The position numbers and the translations under genes are program-made. The notes below the pieces were generated by a model. The model was not told the origin of the DNA. It made no database searches and worked only from the letters and a program-made list of their open reading frames with translations. Positions 48,509 through 61,103 of a stretch of 64,000 nt of DNA are shown here, one piece after another. The first letter of the stretch is position 1. Each line of letters starts with the position of its first letter. This DNA is from Limonium bicolor. Taxonomy: Eukaryota > Streptophyta > Magnoliopsida > Caryophyllales > Plumbaginaceae. The DNA is taken from contig CM041777.1 of assembly GCA_023374045.1 (NCBI GenBank), forward strand, positions 462,983,827 to 463,047,826, written 5' to 3'.

Positions 48509-48516
48509 CCTGTGTT

Positions 48517-51500
48517 TACCCACTAAGTGTAACAGGCATGTTTCCTATCATATGTCAATAAACAGTACACGACCGCCTAACCTAACATCAACACCATTAC
48601 CTCCATGCTTCCACAGTCCATACTTATAAAATTTCGCACCCATTTACAATTTATGTGTCCACTTATAGGGAGCTTCGAGAGTCATCCAACCCTTACGTGG
48701 TCAGCGTAAGTGTTGAACTATCCTTCCACCCCAATTTGTGCTCAGCATCACTTGACCTGACCAGGGTCAAGTTCAACCTCGCATGTCCAATTCCAACAAA
48801 CAGACAATTAACCAATTTTAATTATTACCCTACACACTGCTAGTCACCTGGTGATCAATTCACGAACTAGTATAGTAAATCTAAACACAATCACAACAAT
48901 ATATTCGCCATTAGCACAACACAACTACAGAACCAGATTCAACTGGTTCCCATCTCGGTCTCATACCGAGTAACATTTCATAAAGCACATGTCTCAATCT
49001 TATATTCACATGTGCATTAACATTCACAATTATCAACAAGATCACAAATTTCTTTATACATCACCATACCAATGTGTGTCATGTAATCTTTACCATGAGC
49101 ACTCACATACCATGTCACTAATACCCATGTGTGGGACATAACCACACTAACCATATGTGGAATATAACCACAACATTTCCAACCAATCGATAAATGTCAA
49201 GATACCATAACTCACTCACATGCACCGAAGTGCCTCAATCAATAAAAGGCAATCAACCTGCACCAAGGTGTTATACACCAAGGTGCCATAATTCATTTAC
49301 AGAATGCATGTTACACACCAATTCATCACCAAACATCACTAAAAAAAATACAATCAACACACAACACAACGATAATGTCAGGTGGCCCTACCCCCATTAA
49401 AAAGGGGTTACGCCCACGTACCCTACATACCAGAGACGCTCATATTGGAGCGTTGGATACTAAGTACTTATGGAGTCACTCTCATCATTATAACGATTGT
49501 GTCTCTAGTTTATTTGATGTTAGAGGTCTCAAGATATCACAGAGTTTCATTCAACTTCAGTCTCTTAGTTTTTAATATATTGAATGAATGGGGTACCTAT
49601 TCATTGAATCGAAGAGTATAAAAATCATCATATATCTCCTTAATTCTACAAGTGAGTCTAGCCTGTATAACAATGGCCCACACGCTCCGTGCAATATACG
49701 ACCCTATGTAATTTGGGCTTAATTTGCCCCTTATCCCCAAACCTAAAAACGTTCTTTACAATTTATACCTCGAGGAAGACTTTGTTGTTTATCACAAATT
49801 CTAAGTCCCTCTTTGTGATATCCAGATTCTCATATTTCAACGAATCGTTTGAGGTTTTTTTTTTGCTTTAGTTGTTTCTGGTACTTAATGTTTAGGAACA
49901 AGTTTTGGCTGGTTTTGTTCCAGCACAATAGTGCCCTAAAAACTCAAAGCAAAAGCACATAGTATATCTTCTAATAGCTAAATGGTCCTCTTAGTTTGAC
50001 CATATATCCGAAGATGGCATATAGTACTAGCTTCAGTTTTGTTCTTCATACTTCCTGTACTTATTCTCATAGTCTATTGAAGAATCAAGAATCCATATCA
50101 GATATCATGGTGTTTAATAACCTTTTTGTGGAATAGGTCTGTGTATCTTTTATAGAAATGAAATTTTCTTTCTTTTCACAAGTTTGCCCACAATTATCTA
50201 GTTCGGATTTGGTTCCCCTCAACCGGCAGTAATCCGACTGCCAAATTTTCTCAATATATTCACAATTTTCATTCTAAATTAGACATCCCTTTTGGTCTCT
50301 TATGCTTTAATCTGCCCTTTTGATAGATCAAGCTCTATATCATACATTTAATAATGTATTATCCCAACCAACCTAACAAAATTTCATGTTTATGTTTTTA
50401 GTACCTTTCTGGGGACCTTAGGTGAGTGTATAAGGATACACGGTGTATTTCATATAGGTTCTTTTCTTTAAACTTGAACTGCTCTTAGGGCTACACAATC
50501 CACCTTTTACTCTAATCAAGTCCCCTTCAATCCTACTTCTGGTTGTCAGATTGTAAGGGCTAATCATCCATTTGAGCACCTGCTCCTGACTAGGTGAACA
50601 ATTTCTACGACCTTATATATTTCTCCAAACCTGAGATATATCCTATCGTTGTCAAACGAGCCCACAAAGGAAATATTCAACTATTACTTAACAGACGGTG
50701 CATAAAATTGTGAACTTTATCGGAGCACTTGCTATCATTATAAACTCTTAATGCCTGTTTCTGAAAACGTATTGATTTTCTCTTAATTGATCAATCTTAC
50801 AGTTAATTTATGGCATAAGGTAGCTGTTGTTGCTCGCCATTGTCAACAGCCGTTAGCAATCATTACTCCATTTTGAATTCACTATCTTTCCTCCTATCAA
50901 TGGGTCATTCAACTGTGTGTTAATTCGTTCAAATTTTTATTATTGAAGTCAGTTTATAGGGTGTCTCAACAATAACACTTGCCTGATAATGCATTGAAAA
51001 GCTAAGTTTGTGAATTCCAATACTACTAGTATTTTTTTGTTGTTTGTTCATGTACTTGTGTCATTATCGTGTGCACGGCAAAAGCTTGTTGTTTACTTTC
51101 ATTCATTTCCTTAAATACTTACAAGACAACACCACACTATTTGTAGGGTTTTTTTTTAAAATGCCGTAAAACAACATTTCCCTCTAGCTCTTAAGTAGTA
51201 GTTTGCACTTTATGCATTGTAATTTACTTTTATACTTCGAGGCCTACGCATACCTGCCATTTTATGGGTTGTTTGCAACTTCTTTCAGAAGACAAAGATT
51301 TTAATTACTGAGAGACCCTAGAACTAAATATTACGAATACATCAATGCCATTTATAGAGTAGGTATTTACACCCGCACGTTATATTAGTAGCACCTTTTG
51401 CCTAGTGCGCTATTTTTGATCTTTTGTACAAATCATATCAATGATAACTTCATTATTATCAATGATGTGTGCTTCATCACCTGAATTTCGGGTATTTTCT

Positions 51501-53809
51501 TGTCTAGTTCTTGGCCTACAATATGGAGTTCTTCTGACGTTCGTTCATAATGTATACCTTTAAGGTTCAATCGTCCCTTATTATTTCACTATGACAATGT
51601 TATACCCTCACGCCTATTTTTTCCCTCAGTTTGATACTTCTTCGAGTCTATTTTCAATGTTTTAGTCGTGCTTGAGTAGCATTAGCTAGCGTGAGTACAA
51701 CAGCACTCAGTTTTACCCTTTAGTCCAATGGTGTCACCACCTTGACTCTCCTCAGACAACTAGTGTGTTTTCCTTTCCCAACTTTATAATTTGGTTATCT
51801 TTGATTCTCACAGAAAAGTCTAATATCCTATCGCATGGGAACTGACATAGCGGAACTTCCTTTCGCTTATGGGTTCAAGTTTCTCATTCCATTCTAGGTT
51901 TGAGTTCAGACGTTTTTTTTTTCTTCATAAACTTTTATTTAAAATTTCTTTAGGTATTCCCAACACTTAATTAGGTTTAAACTATAGGGCAATTCCAACC
52001 ATAATTCGTATTAGGGTTTGTAATTCTTCGGGTCCATGAGGTCTTCTAACTCATCTTAGCCTCGTTTCCTATCGACCCTGGTTGGGGTTTCCATCTTTTC
52101 CTAAACTTTTCACATGTAGTTTTTCCGTTTTTATTCATGAAATGCCCTAGTGGGTAAGGTCTTCCTATCCATTCTTCTAATACTCTATATTTCTCGTAGC
52201 TATAGCTTAGGCATTAAAAGTTACGAACCTGTTAAGTAATTTCATACGTCAATAATCAAACGTGATTAAATTTCTCATGTCACTCTGTGCATTAGTCTCG
52301 GTAATGAATCAATTTATCACACCCAAAATATTCCAGTGTACCTAACTGATTTTTCCCTCTAATTTAGCAAGGCTTTCAGTACTTATGAGGAGCTTTGTAA
52401 CACTTAATTTTCTTTATTTCCTTGTTGCACAATTTGATAACTGAATTATTATTATTACTATTATTATTATTATTATTACTATTATTATTATTTTCCCTAG
52501 TCGTTTGGTAATTACTTACGCCGTATTGGTGGTTAGAGAGGGGGTGTAAATGTTAGTTTATGACTTAAGTTGGAGGTAAGGTCCCTACATTACCTTCCTT
52601 TGGGCAGAGACTGTAATGGACGAGTTTTCTATGACTCAAGGAATAATTTAGGAAAGTTTTCCCTAACCCTCACCACTTTGATGGGTTCACATACTCCCCT
52701 TTATTCCATAGATTCCTCTTTCTTACTGATTCGTATTATTACTCACTTGGCAATCGCTCCTAGAATTACATCTTTATCTTCCTTTTCTTACTACTCTTTT
52801 CTTAAGAAGAGTTATGTTCGCTATATCTTTTATTTTCTCTTTACGCTTTTCTCTAGAGTGTTTCCTCGTATTAAGAAGTATTAGTTTCATTCAGAAGTAG
52901 TATTGGCACCTATGGATACTATAGTGGTTATCTGCTTCCCTAACCATCTGTAAGATAAACATGTCTCTCTGGAACGTCTCTACTTTAATGTCTATATGTT
53001 GACTTCTTAAGGAGAGAATTTTATAGCTCATTTATAGTTATGCTGCATTAGCCCATAATCACGCCATCAAAAACTTAATGGTTCAAGTGTTCCTTGAATC
53101 TTGAGATGCTTCGGGGAAATATTTGCCTCGAAGTAAATCATTATGTGTTATCTAACTAGCAACTGTTATGGCTAGAAGTTGGTATTGAATTATTTTTCAT
53201 CCTACATTAATAATATCCCTGTGGTAATAGGTTGCATTCGTGACTTTCTTTTTGTTTGCACTCAACAGTGTCTTTCAACATTTACGCATTCTTCTAGCTC
53301 CCTCATGACCTACACTTTAGTACTGCCAATCTAATTCTTAGGGTTTAGGTTCAACGCGCATAATAGCTACATTCTTCATTTGATTCAGCTTTATAGACAT
53401 TACTAGGGATTCAGGGCGGTGGTTGGAGGGTGTGGTCACTTCATCGTAGTGGTTTTTTCGAGGTGTCATTGTTAACATCACAATCTCGGCGACGTAAGGA
53501 GCCGTGGGTTTACCAATTTTTGCAGGGTAACTATGTTCTGTTCCTACATTTTCCCGCCATCTTCGCCAGACTTTTGCCTTAATGGCAGACTTTTCTTAGT
53601 ACATTCAACATTATGAGTTTGAATAATTATCTCCTACTCAAGGTGTTCAATTTAATGCAAGTAGGTGGCTATTATTACTAAGTGTTCCTACAAAAGCCTT
53701 TTACCCAAACTATTACTAACGTACCTCACACATGAATTCACACACCCAATCCCAAAATCCTAAGCTCACAGTTTCCTAATCCTATCTCCTGTCATCAGAG
53801 CGTTCATAC
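48517..53809 (-). pseudogene. decayed interior of element C, remnants of chromovirus pol
   Basis: The minus strand near 49735-49660 still reads KGQIKPKL, a gap, then TERVG, the same block as the GPY/F region of element B (GKLSPKYVGPY ... TERVG). Sequence near 49440-49490 parallels the C-terminal end of that gene. Beyond this, homology to integrase and RT is too faint to translate; stops fill all frames. The stretch 48600-49350 shows repeated tgcacyaaggtg and cattaacattcac motifs. I see no intact gene anywhere in it, including the plus-strand frame at 52570-52884. Confidence 0.6.
52446..52492. repeat. (ATT)n microsatellite
   Basis: About 15 ATT triplets with two ACT interruptions inside the decayed interior of element C. 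Confidence 0.95.
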
Positions 53810-53821
53810 GCTCTGATACCA
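53810..53821 (-). other. primer-binding site of element C, initiator tRNA-Met
   Basis: On the minus strand TGGTATCAGAGC, a perfect match to the canonical plant initiator tRNA-Met site, four bases from the end of the right (5') LTR. An adjacent inverted motif (cagagcgttcatacgctctg on the plus strand) can form a stem overlapping the site. Confidence 0.93.
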
Positions 53822-53825
53822 CTTT

Positions 53826-56800
53826 TGTAACATCCATTTTCCATAAACCAGATTAACATATACACACCATATAATATATACATATATTCAATAAATACAT
53901 CGGAAGTCTAATATTCACATGCTTAACCAAAGGAGATGCTACCGTCGTCACGTGCCTAACACACATGACAAGGACTCCAAAAATCCAAACCAATAACCGA
54001 CCAAACAACGCTGTGATGACAGAGATAGCTTACCATGTTACAGCCTAATTCAAATTTTAACTATAACTGTTAGCAACTCTACAACCCAGGGCTTAACACA
54101 AGTTTTATCAGAAATCCCAAACATCAGCCTACCCCAGCCCGCTCTTCGTCTTTGAATTTCCAATCTACACACCTGGAAAAAAAACATTGCTGGAGAGGTC
54201 AGCCCAGCTATTGAGTATGTCATCATGCAATCTTCCTGAACCCTCAGAATTAACTCAAGTATTTGCCAAGTGAGCATGCGGGTTCATTTCATGCAACTTC
54301 CGATTTATAAATATATAACAGCATGCTTAACATACAAATTAAACATGGCAATAAACATGTCATATAACGAGACATAACATAAGCAACACATTCATCCTAT
54401 TCAGGTTTCAAACCCAAAGTTCAAAGCAAGTCAAACCAGGCATAACATAAACATCTCAGTCACCATGACCAAGTTTCACACATAAAGATCAAACAATTCA
54501 GTCGTTGTCAGTGCCTTCTGGCGATTTTTAGCTTTAGTTAGAGATCCTCCAATTTCCCATCGCGCGTGTCCTCACATAATTTCACACGTGTCACATGTTA
54601 GGAAGTGACACGTACCCTATTAGAAGGTGGGTCAACCTGGGCAGTGGCCCTTATCATATCAACGGCACATCGGCCTCATTGAATCATACCATCATACCAA
54701 CATCTGAGCGGACCAGTTAGTCGTCATCCGCTCATCATACCAATACCAATATTTGAGTGGGCCAGTTTGTCGGCATTCACTCGGTGCACCATAACGCGCG
54801 ACCAAGAACCCCGTAGGTATTCTTGTACCTGAGCTACTCTCATAACCCCATTCTACCCCGTTAGCCAAGTACTGGTTAGGGAAGTCATAAATATAAAACA
54901 CAAATCATTTAAATCACGGGGTTAGTGCATTATCAAGGTCTTTCCAATTTCTTCCTAAAGGTCATTCTTAGGAAGGTATACCATAAACATCATAACCAAG
55001 CTTTTCATCTCATAGTATTGTACACCAAGTTACGTTTCTTTCCAAGTTACTCAGTAGTAACACATTCTCTTAATGTATATATCTTGATACTACATGTATC
55101 TCTATCCCATTTACATATTAGAGTACTCAATTGGCAAACAGCCCATTCTCATTCGATTAATCACAAGGATGTCGTAGTGATATCATATCATATGGTAAGG
55201 TAATTAGAGTTACCATCACCAATCAACATGCTATATGTAATCAACATAATATTGCACAGAAGAATTTAAACACTCATATCTTCTTGTCACACAGCACATA
55301 ATTATCCGGACCCGAGGTAACCTTCGGGCCATTCGGATCACACAACAACATACCTGGAATTTGCAGCTTTATAATGCGTCCTAACCATGAGTATACCATC
55401 ACCCACAACTTGCCATTAGCTTCCCATTTCCTGAATCCTAGAATATGAGGAAAACCCATTTGTTAATTACTCAATTTAATCATTATTGTCCCTTATGTAT
55501 TTTCCTACTTAACGTAACCTAACCTTTTTACTTGCCTGTTTCACCAAACTAGTGGTAAAGGATCCGTAATTATCACTACTGATCCCCTTACAAATATTCG
55601 AATCTTAAGCTATGCCTGCTAGCTTAATTTTGTGTGTGGGTTGACTTTTTCTTAGACACATGCATTCATTAATCGAATTATATTTAACTTGAAAGGTATT
55701 TTATTTAACCCAACTAAAAGCCCAATTTATTTAAGCAGAATAATCCTGCACTAATTGTTGGCTTCCTTTATCAGCTTCAAACCAGAACTTATATCCTAAC
55801 TTAAGCGATTTACGATCATCCATAACCAGTCCACAAAACTTACTCGAACTTTGAGTTTATTCCTAACTCGAAGGTTACTCGAATTTAATAACACCTTATT
55901 CAACCAACTCGTTAAATTCCTTTGTATATGTTTTCCTTAAATTTCACTAATTATTATTTAGTTTCCTCATGTTTATAAGCCTACGGGTTTCTCTTCCCTT
56001 CGACCAAGACTTACCACTAATCTAAAATCTGTTTTAATTTCTACTGTTTATTTTACTACGTTTTCTTCGCTCTAAATTACCTTTGAGCTAAGACCCATCA
56101 AAATTTACTTATCTAAGGTTGGGCTTCAACTTAGACACTGCCCAACTTATCTAAGTCATATTTATTAAGTTATAAATTTATTAAACTTTGTCTCATATGT
56201 TTATTCTAGTTAACTCTTTTATATTTACCAGCTTAATTAGGCTATGTTTGGTTGTTTAGGGTTGGCCCTAATTTTACTTTACTATATTCATTTCTTGGTT
56301 TGGGCGTAGGCCCTATACATAGTATAGTTAAGATACAATTATTTTAACTCTAAATTTCTCAACTCAATTTTACTGATTTGGATTGTTACTAGACCCACTT
56401 TAGTTTTTCTTTTCTTTTTTTTTCTTTCTCTTTTTTTTCTTTTCTAAACCCCAAAGCCCAATACACGTTTAATCGGTATTCTAGCCCAACTTCAATTTTT
56501 TTGATCCATTGAATTGTTATTATTATTTCTTTATTTTCAGCCCAATCTAATCTCATTATGCTGATTTGAGCCCAACTCAAATTATCTTTTAAGTCATTAT
56601 TTCTTATAACCCAAACCAAGACCCACTTGTGATTTTACCCTAGCTTGACCATCTATCTAATCTCTGACCTGAAGTTCAAAGTTTATTGCTGGACCCAAAT
56701 CTCTAATTTACTTTGACTGATTAAATTTAGGTTGACCAGATTTGAAGTACTCTCCAGGTTTGACCGTTACCAAATTCAGTTTTGACCCAAACTTAATTTG

Positions 56801-58924
56801 ACCAAGTCTGACGGAATCCCTAGTTTACTGAATTTGTCCCCAATTTGGGAACCAAAAATCAGGTTTGTGCTATCTTTCCGATATTTACAGTGTAACCCCC
56901 TTAATTTTCTTAAAACCTCATCTTGACCCATAAATTTTCTAGTCTTACAATTTTGTTCTAACTTTAAATTCTTCCCAGACACCCAAATTTCATTCGAACC
57001 TTAATTTTTCAACCTTCTCTTCTTTTTTCTTTTTTTTGTTTGGCCCCCACTCTTCTCTTAAATTCTCGACTTATTCAAAATTTTCAAGAATTTGAGGTTA
57101 GCCCCCAAATTTCCTTAAAATTATAAATTTGCCCTAAATCAATTTCCAGAAAAATAAACTCTCCACCTAGAGACCGTAAATCGCCAATCTTGCCCCAAAT
57201 TAACATAAAACCCTAATTACTAATCGTAAGCCTAATTTTCAATCTTACCCTCAATTTAATAATAAACCTTAATCTTCTCATTTCCGATTCCCAAATCTTT
57301 GATTTACCCCAATTTAATTAAACCCTAGTTCTTCAGTTTTCCCTAAATTATACATAACCTACTTATACAATCGAAAACCCTAATTTCTAATTCTATAACC
57401 CTAATTTTTAAATACCCAGAACCCAGATTGCAACCATAATTGTAAAATTCAGAACCCTAGTTCGCACCTCCTAAAACTTTCGGTTTTCACACTAACAGAT
57501 TTTTTTTCCTTTCAACATTTCGAAACCCTAATTCAACTTAAGGGTTTCAAATTTACAAATAGAAAACATCATACAAATATACAGAATCCAACAAATTTGA
57601 AATTGTCAGAAACCAACACCACACTCGAATGTCCAGATTTATAAAGGGTTGTTTTTGCACAAGATGTTCATGGTTTGCACAGAGTTAGAAAAGGTTTCCT
57701 TTTTCAGATTTTAACCTCAAAAATTGGGCTCCATGGCACCGAACCTACAGAGGAGAAGGAGGAAAGTTTTTCCTAGTTTCGGTTTCTGCTATAGCCAAAA
57801 TCAGCATAAATTTCAGTTACCTTCCCAGGAAATGACCAAACTAAGCTTTAGCACTCTGGTTCCCCTCTCTCGGTCTCGTCTTCGCCCGGATCTGGGAGCT
57901 TCTCCCCGGTTCTTAGTTAGATAGAAACAAGGAAGGAAGTGAGTGGAAGCTTGAATGAAAAATTCGACCGAAATTATCAGTTTTAAGCCTTACCGTCATT
58001 TCCCTTTGCAGTTGAATTCGAAAAAGGAGTGGCGGAAGAGGAAGTAATTCGAATCGGAAAAATGAAAAACAAGGAATCTGAGAGAAGGAGATTGTCGGCG
58101 CCAGACTTAGCTTGGGCTAGAAAAATATAGACGCGATTTGCTTACAGATTTAGGGAGAAACGAGGCTTAAAACAGAAGGAAGTCAGTGACTTCTTGAAGA
58201 AGATGAAAAATACTTACAGAAGAAGAAGAGTATGGTGGCGGCGGTTCCAGAAACTAGAATGGAGGAAGAAAGAGCAGATGAATTAGGATAGATGTTTAGT
58301 AAGTTAGGGTTGAATATTACCGTTCAAGAATCCGAGAGGGACCGGGTCGGCCGGCTCACCTATGGGCTGGTCTGCCCTTTTTTTCTTTTTTTGGATCAGT
58401 CCCTAGGTCCAATGAGTGGAAAAATTCTGTCTGATTGACTTATTTGTCGGTTTTAAATCGCTAATAATTCCGTAAATTGATCGGGTTGTTATTAAATCCC
58501 GAAATGTTAAATTTTACTTTAAAACATTAATTTATATCTTGTTATGTATTATAGATTGTATAATTTTATTATTTAATTTCCTCCTTTAGTAACATTTATT
58601 AATTCGTTATTTCATGTAACGAACTTTAGGTTATACGACCCAATATTTATTAATTATCCTTTTATTAAACTTATCGGTGAATTTCTTTTTGTACATTTAT
58701 TTTTATTATCTAATTATGTCCCTAATTATATTATTTTATTTCATTTTTTGCTATGTGAGGTTTATTAACCTCTTTGATTCTTACGTTCGTTTGTAAAATT
58801 AACCCCTTAAGTGTATGAATTGGATAATTCATCTCAATAACATTCTTAACCTTAAATAATTATTTTAGCTAAATTAATTATTTAATTAAGCTTTATTTAT
58901 TTAATAAACTTTAGGGATATTTCA
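53826..58924 (-). repeat. 5' LTR of element C (5099 bp)
   Basis: Near-duplicate of 42772-47876 with scattered substitutions and small indels (for example a shorter T-rich stretch near 58378). It joins the primer-binding site on its left and the broken transposase on its right. Confidence 0.93.
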
Positions 58925-59385
58925 TCTTTCCTCGCACACGAGATGGATCATGAAGAATGATAGGATAATCTGATGGAGGCCACGAATGCTGATCACCAAA
59001 TGGGACAAATAGTCGGTTGTACACATTGAGCTGCTTTTGCCAAGTGTACCACGATTCCATAAGAGTAGTGTTGTCCATATGTATGAAGCCAGCAGTTGCA
59101 CACGCGTGGGGGCATGGAATCCTGAAAGTTTGCTATTTGTGGCAAGTACAATGACCATCCCTCAGCTTCATAGCGTGTCGGTTGCCACCCATGAACTTAT
59201 ACATTGATGCTCTTGATGCAGTAGTGACCTCAAATAACATGATAGACCCATCGAATCTCGTAACATTGTGAACATTAGCTGATTGTCTCCATCACTGCAG
59301 TTTCTCCATGGCCCAGCCAGTATACACTTCTCCTCTAGCCATAGCTGCCGTATGGGTTTAAACGTATATCAGCAAGGTACTGGTC
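58925..59385 (-). pseudogene. MULE transposase, SWIM zinc-finger part
   Basis: Mutator-like transposases cut and move elements with long inverted repeats; a SWIM finger (CxC...CxH) near the C-terminus is characteristic. Here the frame reads ARGEVYTGWAMEKLQ (near 59330), FDGSIMLFEVTTASRASMYK, then CTCH (TGT-ACT-TGC at 59142-59150) and IPCPHACA (CPH at 59106-59114), then SWYTWQKQLNVYNRLFVPF. A TAG stands where family members have Trp between the two halves of the SWIM motif, and another stop follows EKLQ. The N-terminal catalytic DDE part is missing because the LTR at 59386 cuts in. Confidence 0.87.
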
Positions 59386-61103
59386 TGTTGTAGCAAGTTT
59401 TCCTAGGTACTATTCCCTAGGTTATCGAACCAGAGGAGGTTGTGTCTAGTTTAATCTTTAATCTAACTAACTAATAAATTGAGAAAAGTAACAATAATAA
59501 ATTGGGGATTTGAATGTAGAAAATAAACAATCAATTAAAACAAAAATAATTAAAAGTAATTCTCTAACAATTCTAAAATGGTGACCCCTGGTATACTATT
59601 TCTTGCTAGTTTATCAATTCCTTTCCCGAGTATTTTCTAAATTCTAGATTGCAACCTCATATCTAAATTAATCTAAAACCGGTCTCCCGCAAGATAGATC
59701 CTTACTAGCAATTCCCAAATCCTAACTCTCGTAACGAATCTACAAATTAACTAGTAGCGTTAACGATTCATATGGTTTCTAGACAGCTAATACTAAGGAA
59801 TTTTCATCTCTAGTTTCACTGGTAATATTCCTGTCTAATGAACACCGCAGTTCTCACTTGTAAGCAATTCACACCAAATAAAACTCAAGCAATAATTAAT
59901 CACAAGAGAATTCAATAATAAACAAGGAATAAAACTACAATCTGAATAGAATTTATATTTAACAACTCAAAAAGCAACATAATAAACTAGTTGTCCATAG
60001 CAAACCAGTATTCTAGCGACTACTCAGACATATGAGACAAAGAAATAATAACAAAGATAAAAAGACAAGAAAACATCATCTAATTATTGTAGAACCGATG
60101 ACGAATCCGGTCTCTGTCTTTCACTCCGGTCTGTCTGTGTTGCTATCCGGCTATCCCTCTTTCTCTCTGTCTTGTGTTGTTCTGGCGTGACTAGGTCTGC
60201 ATCCAAATTTCGTTCGTATGTTTTGTATATATTTCGTTCGCATCTCTCTAGCCATGCCCTCTCCTTTTTGCGTGCAAAGTCTGCGCCTCTATTAATAGTC
60301 TGTGCCTCTAAAGTGTGCATGGGCTGCTTTGTTGCCCAACATCTGTTTTGTTGGCCCATTTGTCGACAAATCCATGCAACCGACAAAGGCCCCCGCGAGC
60401 AGCTTCCTAACTCAAGTGCATGTGCCACTGAGGTATTGTCGGCCCATCCTCAATTTGTCTACACCTCTGTATAAGTCTTGTTTTGTCAGTTGCTTTCATC
60501 ACGTGAATGTCGCTCCAATCATGTGGGAATGATGGGTCCAATAGCCTACACCTGTCTTCTGTAGTGCGGCTCAATAGCCTGCGCAGTCCAAAATAAATGA
60601 CGAAAGTATTGGTTTGGGTTAGTGAACAAATGAAACACCCGGACCAGTAGATGCATTTCTAGGTGCAAGATAATTTGTGCCTGGTCCGGGTTTTATCCCA
60701 GGACACAAACCCGGACCAGGTGTAAAATTTGGCAGAATGTTTACTTCAGTGTGGTCTGGGATTGTATATTCGGACATATACCTAGACCACACCAAAATAT
60801 TGGCAGTGAGCTCTCCTGTTGATCCGGGTTTGTATGTTTGGACACATGTCCGGACATACCCTAAAATGCATCGGAAAGACTATTTTTGCTCCCGTTTGGT
60901 CCCGATTTGATCTTTAAGGTTTTGACATGTGTTTCTAAGCCTTTTCTTCGGTGTTTTTAACCTGTTTTAACATAAAACCACATGTGAGGAATAATCTAAA
61001 CATTTAACACATTTACACACTTAAGTGGGGAAACATATAACATTATAGCTTAAAATAATAAACAAGAAAGCATATAAACATATATAAATCCCCCACTTAT
61101 TAA
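59386..61103 (-). repeat. LTR of a Tat/Athila-type element (1718 bp)
   Basis: On the minus strand it starts TTAATAAGTGGGGG (the expected TGATAAGTG start, altered) right after a purine tract (taagtgtggggtag, 61104-61117) and ends ACTTGCTACAACA at 59386. The polypurine tract makes this the 3' LTR, with the element body to the right. The left edge falls inside the MULE transposase frame. Frames at 60084-60532 are not genes. Confidence 0.75.
60644..60870. repeat. imperfect tandem repeats in the Tat/Athila-type LTR
   Basis: Repeated variants of cccggaccagg, ggacacaaacccgg and ggacatacc with complementary partners (cctggtccggg), richer in G+C than the surroundings. Position and style resemble the block at 4525-4735 in the other Athila-type LTR. 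Confidence 0.65.

Larger units (their letters stand above)
42772..58924 (-). mobile_element. element C: 16.2-kb LTR retrotransposon with decayed interior
   Basis: Two LTRs of about 5.1 kb (42772-47876 and 53826-58924) flank a 5.95-kb interior. The primer site lies beside the right LTR and the polypurine tract beside the left LTR, so the element is on the minus strand. Flanks ccttt (42767-42771) and tcttt (58925-58929) look like a duplication with one change. The LTRs differ at only a few percent by eye, but no gag or pol frame survives. It interrupts the MULE transposase between its SWIM and zinc-knuckle parts. Confidence 0.92.

Noticed and set aside
52570..52884. 104-codon plus-strand frame
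   Set aside because: It lies antisense in the decayed interior of element C and resembles no known domain.
60084..60532. Overlapping frames of 76 to 114 codons on both strands
   Set aside because: They fall inside the LTR at 59386-61103, overlap each other and match no family.
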